From assembly GCF_000384075.1 (NCBI RefSeq), contig NZ_KB913025.1, forward strand, positions 3,595,721 to 3,659,720: a stretch of 64,000 nucleotides of DNA. The letters run 5' to 3'. The translations under genes and the position numbers were made by a program. Positions 58,417-64,000 of this stretch are shown here, piece after piece (position 1 is the first letter of the stretch; every line of letters starts with the position of its first letter). This DNA comes from Methylovulum miyakonense HT12. Lineage in GTDB: Bacteria > Pseudomonadota > Gammaproteobacteria > Methylococcales > Methylomonadaceae. The notes under the pieces were generated by a model. The model was not told the origin of the DNA and made no database searches. It saw only the letters and a list, made by a program, of their open reading frames with translations.

Positions 58417-59910
58417 TTAGGCAAGACCCAAATTGCCCCATAATTTAAGGCTGACCCCCATCCAGGCAGGTACGGAAGGGTCATCCGCCAATAACCGGGA
58501 GTGGCCCAAACCCGCAGGCCGTGGGTTTGCCTCCAAAAACACCGGAATAATCTTGCCGTCCTGGCCGCAATCAAGCAAAACGTCCAGCCCCATCAGCAGC
58601 AGGCCCTCGAACAAACTGGCCGCCCGCCCGGCCTGCGTGCAGATACGGCGCCAGTCTTGGGCATCAAGACGGACGGGCTTGCCGTCATAATCTAAGCCGG
58701 AAATGGCTTCATCAATAGGCATAATGCCCCCGCCGCGCCCACAGGACGCAGGATGTTGCCAGTCCCGCCCCAATTGCGCATAACCCGATTCCAGCCCATA
58801 CCGTTGCCCGTCGAAAGCCAAATTGAGGCGCAAAGCCAAGGTTTGCCGGATACCGCTGAGCGGGTTCAGGAAGCCCACGCCATCGCAGCGTTGTTGCATG
58901 ATGGCGGCACCCTGCATCCAGCAGCGTTGCAGATGCGTTTCCAGCAAAGCTTTGGCCTGACCATCACCCCGTTGGAAAAAAGCCACCAACTCGCCTTCGG
59001 TGGCCTGATTCGGTTTCACCACGATTTCGGCACAACGCTCAAAAAAACTAAACGCCGTTTCCCAATCCCCCGGCGCAACAGTTTGCCAAACCGGCACGTC
59101 CAATCCCAAAGCCACCCAACCCGCCAAAGTGGCGGCTTTATCATCGGCCAGCCTTGACGGCGATGCCGGATTGACCTGTAAGCAATGGTAGCGTTGGGAT
59201 AAGGCTGCGTGGTGTGCTTGCTCCTGCTTACCCAAGCAAAGGAACTGTACGCTATCGGGATGCAGGGGCACGGCCAGATCGGTTTCGACCAGCCGCCCTG
59301 ACGCAACATCAAGATAAATGGCACGCCGCAAAGCGCCGTTTTCGGCAAGCCAACCCATATGCGCCCCAAAAACATGGGTGCGCGGCCCACCATAACGCCC
59401 GCAATCATGCTCGTAGGCATCGACAGCCAACGGGTAAAATTCATGGGTGAAAAATACGGCGGAGGCGAACAAGACCACATGGATGCCGTCTCCGGGCAAC
59501 ACCGCCGGGAATCCAGGCGCTGAGGCAGGGCTTGATTGGAGACAAAGTTCCGGCGCCAACGGCTCGCTGAGTACAGTTTCCAAAGCCAGGTCAACCAGGC
59601 GTTGCCGATAAAGCGATGCTTCCGCCAATAGACCCCATTCCATCTCCGGCAGATTATTGATGGCGCCCATGCCTGCCAGCATATCGCTTAGCAATGCCTC
59701 CAACCGCCTGCGTAACGCGATGCCTGCATCGGTTTGCCAATGGGCACGCCAGTAACGGATTTCCCCGCCGCCCAATCCTTCCAACAGGAGATACTTAAGG
59801 AACACACTGGCCTCAAGCATAGTGAGCGGGGAATCAGCTTCAATCCCTAGCGCATCGCCTGTCCGTTCGCGGGCGTTTTGTATTTGCCGGGGATCAGGAA
59901 AATAAGGCAT
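58417..59910 (-). CDS. ATP-grasp-like ligase of unknown substrate
   Basis: A 497-residue protein. The second half has ATP-grasp hallmarks: EIVVKPNQATEGELV near 293 (ATP-binding Lys), a hydrophobic strand pair around LRLNLAFDGQRYGLESGYA, and the magnesium motif VFLEANPRPAGLGHS near 455. The first half is unfamiliar. Enzymes of this fold make acyl-phosphate intermediates to form amide or ester bonds. The ATG at 59910 overlaps the end of the giant upstream gene by 17 bases, so the two are coupled. The exact family is not recognised. Confidence 0.65.
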   Translation of the reverse strand: MPYFPDPRQIQNARERTGDALGIEADSPLTMLEASVFLKYLLLEGLGGGEIRYWRAHWQTDAGIALRRRLEALLSDMLAGMGAINNLPEMEWGLLAEASLYRQRLVDLALETVLSEPLAPELCLQSSPASAPGFPAVLPGDGIHVVLFASAVFFTHEFYPLAVDAYEHDCGRYGGPRTHVFGAHMGWLAENGALRRAIYLDVASGRLVETDLAVPLHPDSVQFLCLGKQEQAHHAALSQRYHCLQVNPASPSRLADDKAATLAGWVALGLDVPVWQTVAPGDWETAFSFFERCAEIVVKPNQATEGELVAFFQRGDGQAKALLETHLQRCWMQGAAIMQQRCDGVGFLNPLSGIRQTLALRLNLAFDGQRYGLESGYAQLGRDWQHPASCGRGGGIMPIDEAISGLDYDGKPVRLDAQDWRRICTQAGRAASLFEGLLLMGLDVLLDCGQDGKIIPVFLEANPRPAGLGHSRLLADDPSVPAWMGVSLKLWGNLGLA

Positions 59911-62900
59911 CGGACAGCTTCTTGGCCTTGAGCGCGTCAAGATACGCCTCCCCGGCACGGTTCAAATCCCTCAGCACTATCCTGGCGTTCTCACCGATGC
60001 GGTTCCAGTCAGGGTCGATGCCTGCGTCACGGGCACGTTCCAATTCGTGATGCTCCTCGCGCAAGGCCACGCGGTCCCACAAGCCCACGCCGATATTCGG
60101 CTCGATCAGCACGATACGCCAATCAACAACCGTGCCCGGAAAACGATGTAAGCCTTGTTGTAAGATAAAGCGCGAGCCTACGCGGCAACCGTTGCCATCA
60201 AACATCGGTTCGATTTCAACTAACTGGCCTTCCTCACCGAACACTGGCGTAATCAAAAAATCCAGCATCATATAGCGGGGCATGCCGTAGGAAACGCCGG
60301 TTAAATCGCTACCCACCATCCGCCCGGTTTCCTGGGTATACGCCGCCGCGCCGCAGGCTTCGTAGGCGGCCAGCGCCTCCATCACCTGCCGGCCGGCTTC
60401 GGCCAGTTTGCCGAGAATGGTTTGCCGGTATTCGGGACGTATGGTTTCCGGCAACAGCAAATCCAAGGTTCCGCCCCGGCCGACATTGGTGATCAATTGC
60501 TTGCTGTTAAGCGTGATCCAATGGGAAATATGCCATTTTTTATCGGCATCCGCTTCGTCCGGATGGCCCGTGGACAGGATAATCCGGTGCGATCCAAAAA
60601 TCGGCGTATAAGGCAACCGTTGCCGGTTCACGGCGCTACCCCACTCAACGATTTGCCTATGCACAAAACCCTGCATGAATGCCTCGGTGGCCCAGTGTTC
60701 TGGTGAACTCAGGATCACTTCCTGAATACAGACATGGTGTTTCAGCGAGATTTGATAAATAAAATCCACCGCCTGCCCGATTTGCCCGTCATCCAGGCCG
60801 CCGTCAGGGCCTACCAGCAGGAAAGCCTGGGCGTTGCGGCCACCGGATTCGGCGGCGTCCTTAATCATGACTAAGGGATGGCATCGGGAAAACGCCAGTA
60901 AACCGGGATAGCCCGTTTCCGCCCAACCATTTTTGATCCAGCCTTTAACCACGGATTTTTCCGCACTGCGGGCGGTGTCATCGGCTAGCCAATTGATTTC
61001 CTCCGGCATGTCCACTGCGCTGCCAGCAAAAATATCCCGGTATTTGGCCTTGTCGTAGGTCGTCCAGGTGTGGAACAACGATTGCACCGTATACGGCAAG
61101 CCGCAGGCTTCAAGCTTACCCTGGGTGTAGACAGGGTCACCGTGGAAGGGATACACCAGCGCGGCCAGCACCGGCCGGGAGAAATGCGCCGCCACCCGTA
61201 TGCCCTTGGGCGGTATGCGGGATGCCAGATGGTCGGCTTCCTGTTCGGAACAGCCTTTATGCTTTATCAAGGCTTGTTTATAGCTGGCGGCATCCAGATA
61301 AAAATGGCCGCTGCCGATCAACGCCACCGGACGTGGATATTCTGGCTGTTCAAGAATATTGACTTTTCGGGTGATAATCAGGTTGCCGCCACGCTGGCCT
61401 TGCGTTTCCAATTCCCGCGCCAGACTGGGGCCTTCGCAGAGCATACGCGAAAAATGGGTGCGGCCGACTGGCGCGGCAATGACGTGGTTGACCCTGGTAC
61501 GGTCATGGATAAGTTCGGGATCGAATTCAGGAAAGACTTCTGGCACAGCAAAACCGTCGTTGCATATAAACGCCAACTCCCGCAACTGCCCATAAGCCCG
61601 CCAGATTTTTTCCGCATCCCCGTCCGCGCCAGCACCGATGGCTTCCATCGCGTTGCCGTCCAGAAAATTGCCCAACAGCATATCCTGCTCTGCTTCGGGC
61701 AACGCCCTCAGCTCGGTGTAACAGGTCAACACAAAACGCAGGTAACGGTACAACCACTGGTGATGTTCCACTGCCAACCGATACAGCGCTTCACCGTGGT
61801 AATCGGCATAACCGGTGCCACGGCTATACAGCCAGGGCCGGTATTCATAACTGTGGTCGTTGAGGGTTTGGGCGAAGAAACCGGACAGCGCCCGCCATAA
61901 AGGCACGGCATCGACCGCCGCCGGTTCCTGATGGGTATAAGCGATGGTGCTATCAACCGCCAAAACGATGTAAAACAGTTCGCCGCCCTGGGCTATGCAG
62001 CGTAAGGCCTGATCCTTGCTTGCCGCGTCGATTTTGCCTTGCCGGGCGCGTTCACGGACATTTTGCGCCAAACGGCCAAAATCGCCGATGTCTTCATAGC
62101 CGCCAGCGATGCGCTGGTAAACCTGTTCGTCGATTTGCCGGCCTGAAAACAATGGCTCCAGACTGGCCAGCATGGCTTGCGTGTGTTCGGGATGACCGTC
62201 GTCCTGATAGGCTTTGGCCAAGGCTGTCAGCGCATTGCGGGCAAATTTCAGGAACGCACCGAAAGCCGCTTCGGACACTGGCTGACCGCCGTTGCCCAGG
62301 GTTTCAATGGCCTGGCGGTAATTATCGGAAAAACGGTCGGACTCGGCTTGCGCCGTCGCAAAACCGGTTTGGCGCTGGTTCAGGGCACGGGCCTGGGCAA
62401 TGCGGGCGGCCAACTGGCGGCGGGTTTCCAACGCCACCGCAGGCCGCTCATCCATCGCTTTGTTGGAGCTTTCTATGCCTTTTTCCTGACGGAATCCGGC
62501 CACCAGCCCCTGCCGCTGTGCCGATAACAATTGGGCAACAAGGCTTTCATCCATATCGCCTGCGCTGCCACCCAACGATGCAATACCGTTGGCAAAGCCC
62601 GTCATCGCGGCATGGATTTCGTTTTCGTCTGCGCCGACAAACAAATACAATCCACCCAAGGCCAGAAAACCAATAAAATCCAACTCCGCCAAGGTCAAAC
62701 CGCTGCCGATACGCACTAAGGCTTCCACCAGCATCCGGTCGCGTCCGCTGTCACGGCCGAAACGGCCTAGCTTATCGGTTTCAGTTAAGGCCGACTGGAT
62801 TTCATGATCCTGCTGGATTTCGCCGACAACACGCGCGTAAAGCTGGTTGGCAAGCGTAAGATTTTGGGAAGTTAAAGCTTGCCAAAGCCGTTCGGCGCGA

Positions 62901-64000
62901 CGACGGCGACGGCGCATGTCCGAACGCCAGGCTTCGACGGTTTGCTGGCCCACGCCCACGCTTAAATAGATGGATTCTTTGCCCAGGCGTTCGGCGGCGG
63001 CAAACCAGAGCATGACATCGCCACGGTTCATCGCCCGATGCCTAGCCCCGGCTGCGCCATCGGCAATCACCAGGGCGCTGTTCGGGTTTCCTTCCAACAT
63101 CAGGCGGCAAAGCCGGGCGGGGTCGGCCAGCAATTCCAGCAGGCTGCGGTGGGGAATGCCGGTGTCGATGACATCCGCGCCCTGCACGGCGTATCCGTAA
63201 TGCCGATCCGGCCCCAACACGGCTAGCGCCAGCGCATGGATACGTCCGCCCAGCCGCTCCTGTAAATCCGCGCCAAGCACCGAACGATAATCCCATCGGC
63301 CCAAGCGGCCGCCCCAGGTGCGCAAATTGGCTTCGATTTCCTTATCGCTCAAGCCCAGCGCCAGCAACTCCCGGCGGGTTGCATCGGCGATGGCTTCAAG
63401 CCGGGTGTCGCTGGTGTAATTCAGCAAATCCTGGGTGGACAAGCCTGTCGGCGAAACCATGCGGATTTCCGCAGGCGGCTTGGCGGGCGGGAACAACGGG
63501 GGCAACTGGGCGATGGCGGCCTGGTCATCTCCGTTTATCCCCATCATGTCCCGGATACGGCCATCCCAACCGCGCTGCCGCACACTGGCAAAGCCTTCGT
63601 TCATTAGCACGGCAACCATGCGGCCATCCAGGTCAAGGGCGTGCAGCAAATGCCCGCCGGTACCCGCCAAGATTTCAAACTTGCGCAAACCGGTGGCGAA
63701 ACGGGCATCCTGGGTGTCGGGTTTGTATTCGGCGGTCAGCACGACCACGCAGTTTTCAAAATTGATGGCAATGTCAGGACGGCGGCGGGCGGCTTCGGCA
63801 ACGCCCTGGCGGATCAGCCAGGATTTGAAGAAGGGCATGAAGCGGTTGACCTGCTCGCCGCCAGTCACCATTTTATGCAAGCCCCAACCGGCGGCCAGGC
63901 CGGAGGCGACCCGATAAGGATCACGCAGCTGCGGTTTGCCCAAATGCTCCAGGACATGCGCGATACGGGTGATCTGGAACACCGGCAGGCCACGGCTGAC
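59894..64000 (-). CDS. Giant protein with ATP-grasp-like C-terminus (5' end outside the window)
   Basis: At least 1362 residues. The frame is still open at the window edge, so the true start may lie outside; numbering here is from the GTG at 63982. The N-terminal 900 residues match nothing I know; they include an Arg-rich patch (DMRRRRRRAERLW, near 360) and mostly helical sequence. The C-terminal third looks like a diverged ATP-grasp: LVMIKDAAESGGRNAQAF (near 1034), MVGSDLTGVSYGMPRYM (near 1222) and VEIEPMFDGNGCRVGSR (near 1253). No membrane segments or signal peptide are seen. It probably acts with the next two genes. Confidence 0.6.
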   Translation of the reverse strand, partial: VSRGLPVFQITRIAHVLEHLGKPQLRDPYRVASGLAAGWGLHKMVTGGEQVNRFMPFFKSWLIRQGVAEAARRRPDIAINFENCVVVLTAEYKPDTQDARFATGLRKFEILAGTGGHLLHALDLDGRMVAVLMNEGFASVRQRGWDGRIRDMMGINGDDQAAIAQLPPLFPPAKPPAEIRMVSPTGLSTQDLLNYTSDTRLEAIADATRRELLALGLSDKEIEANLRTWGGRLGRWDYRSVLGADLQERLGGRIHALALAVLGPDRHYGYAVQGADVIDTGIPHRSLLELLADPARLCRLMLEGNPNSALVIADGAAGARHRAMNRGDVMLWFAAAERLGKESIYLSVGVGQQTVEAWRSDMRRRRRRAERLWQALTSQNLTLANQLYARVVGEIQQDHEIQSALTETDKLGRFGRDSGRDRMLVEALVRIGSGLTLAELDFIGFLALGGLYLFVGADENEIHAAMTGFANGIASLGGSAGDMDESLVAQLLSAQRQGLVAGFRQEKGIESSNKAMDERPAVALETRRQLAARIAQARALNQRQTGFATAQAESDRFSDNYRQAIETLGNGGQPVSEAAFGAFLKFARNALTALAKAYQDDGHPEHTQAMLASLEPLFSGRQIDEQVYQRIAGGYEDIGDFGRLAQNVRERARQGKIDAASKDQALRCIAQGGELFYIVLAVDSTIAYTHQEPAAVDAVPLWRALSGFFAQTLNDHSYEYRPWLYSRGTGYADYHGEALYRLAVEHHQWLYRYLRFVLTCYTELRALPEAEQDMLLGNFLDGNAMEAIGAGADGDAEKIWRAYGQLRELAFICNDGFAVPEVFPEFDPELIHDRTRVNHVIAAPVGRTHFSRMLCEGPSLARELETQGQRGGNLIITRKVNILEQPEYPRPVALIGSGHFYLDAASYKQALIKHKGCSEQEADHLASRIPPKGIRVAAHFSRPVLAALVYPFHGDPVYTQGKLEACGLPYTVQSLFHTWTTYDKAKYRDIFAGSAVDMPEEINWLADDTARSAEKSVVKGWIKNGWAETGYPGLLAFSRCHPLVMIKDAAESGGRNAQAFLLVGPDGGLDDGQIGQAVDFIYQISLKHHVCIQEVILSSPEHWATEAFMQGFVHRQIVEWGSAVNRQRLPYTPIFGSHRIILSTGHPDEADADKKWHISHWITLNSKQLITNVGRGGTLDLLLPETIRPEYRQTILGKLAEAGRQVMEALAAYEACGAAAYTQETGRMVGSDLTGVSYGMPRYMMLDFLITPVFGEEGQLVEIEPMFDGNGCRVGSRFILQQGLHRFPGTVVDWRIVLIEPNIGVGLWDRVALREEHHELERARDAGIDPDWNRIGENARIVLRDLNRAGEAYLDALKAKKLSDALFS

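Noticed and set aside
1-64000. tRNA or rRNA genes
   Set aside because: No cloverleaf or rRNA-like stretch was recognised by reading; a dedicated search would be needed to exclude a tRNA.

Overview
The window is about 64 kb of chromosome from a gammaproteobacterium. HflD, the FabA/FabB pair and the NtrB/NtrC pair support that class strongly. The mix of bacteriohemerythrin, proton-translocating transhydrogenase, copper ATPase with CopZ and DUF5765 is compatible with a methanotroph of the order Methylococcales, but no methane or methanol oxidation gene is present, so the order is inference.

Positions 1-16400 are an accessory island. It opens with the last 44 codons of an IS1595-type transposase. 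A tightly overlapping operon follows: TOPRIM primase, SF3-like helicase, a TubC-like four-cysteine protein and an unknown protein. It then holds five attC sites without a visible integrase (3678-6771), carrying two reverse-oriented genes and two related, almost thymine-free non-coding cassettes. Next come a type ISP restriction-modification gene broken by a stop codon and a frameshift (7490-12479), an AT-rich pair made of a HipA-like kinase and a HipA-N/HIRAN protein (12521-14160), a ghost of the ISP gene's 3' end, a palindrome with eight 11-bp iterons (14490-14645), and small phage-like regulators (Mor-like, HTH). Two terminators close the island before a YebC/YeeN-family gene.

Positions 16500-54850 are mostly core genome. 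They include ntrBC behind probable NtrC sites, a convergent proA-nadD-rsfS operon, pntAB, a Pqi lipid-transport operon with PqiA split in two, three genes for surface-glycan synthesis, nhaD, a retropepsin-like protein divergent from a GIY-YIG protein, ttcA, fabA-fabB, slt, a UDG-rimI pair, leuA and pssA separated by a two-gene toxin-antitoxin-like insert, copZ-copA, hflD, and a Gld-type ABC exporter. The stretch ends with a GGDEF-EAL protein whose N-terminus looks like a plant ethylene-receptor sensor.

Positions 54850-64000 hold a SpmA-SpmB-like membrane protein, a bacteriohemerythrin, and a leftward cluster that I do not recognise as a known pathway: a very large protein with an ATP-grasp-like C-terminus (running off the window), an ATP-grasp-like ligase and a glucuronokinase-like GHMP kinase. 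The most novel items are this ligase/kinase cluster, the HipA-kinase/HIRAN pair with its ghost flank, the T-depleted cassettes, the two sets of iteron-like repeats, and the ethylene-receptor-like cyclic-di-GMP protein.
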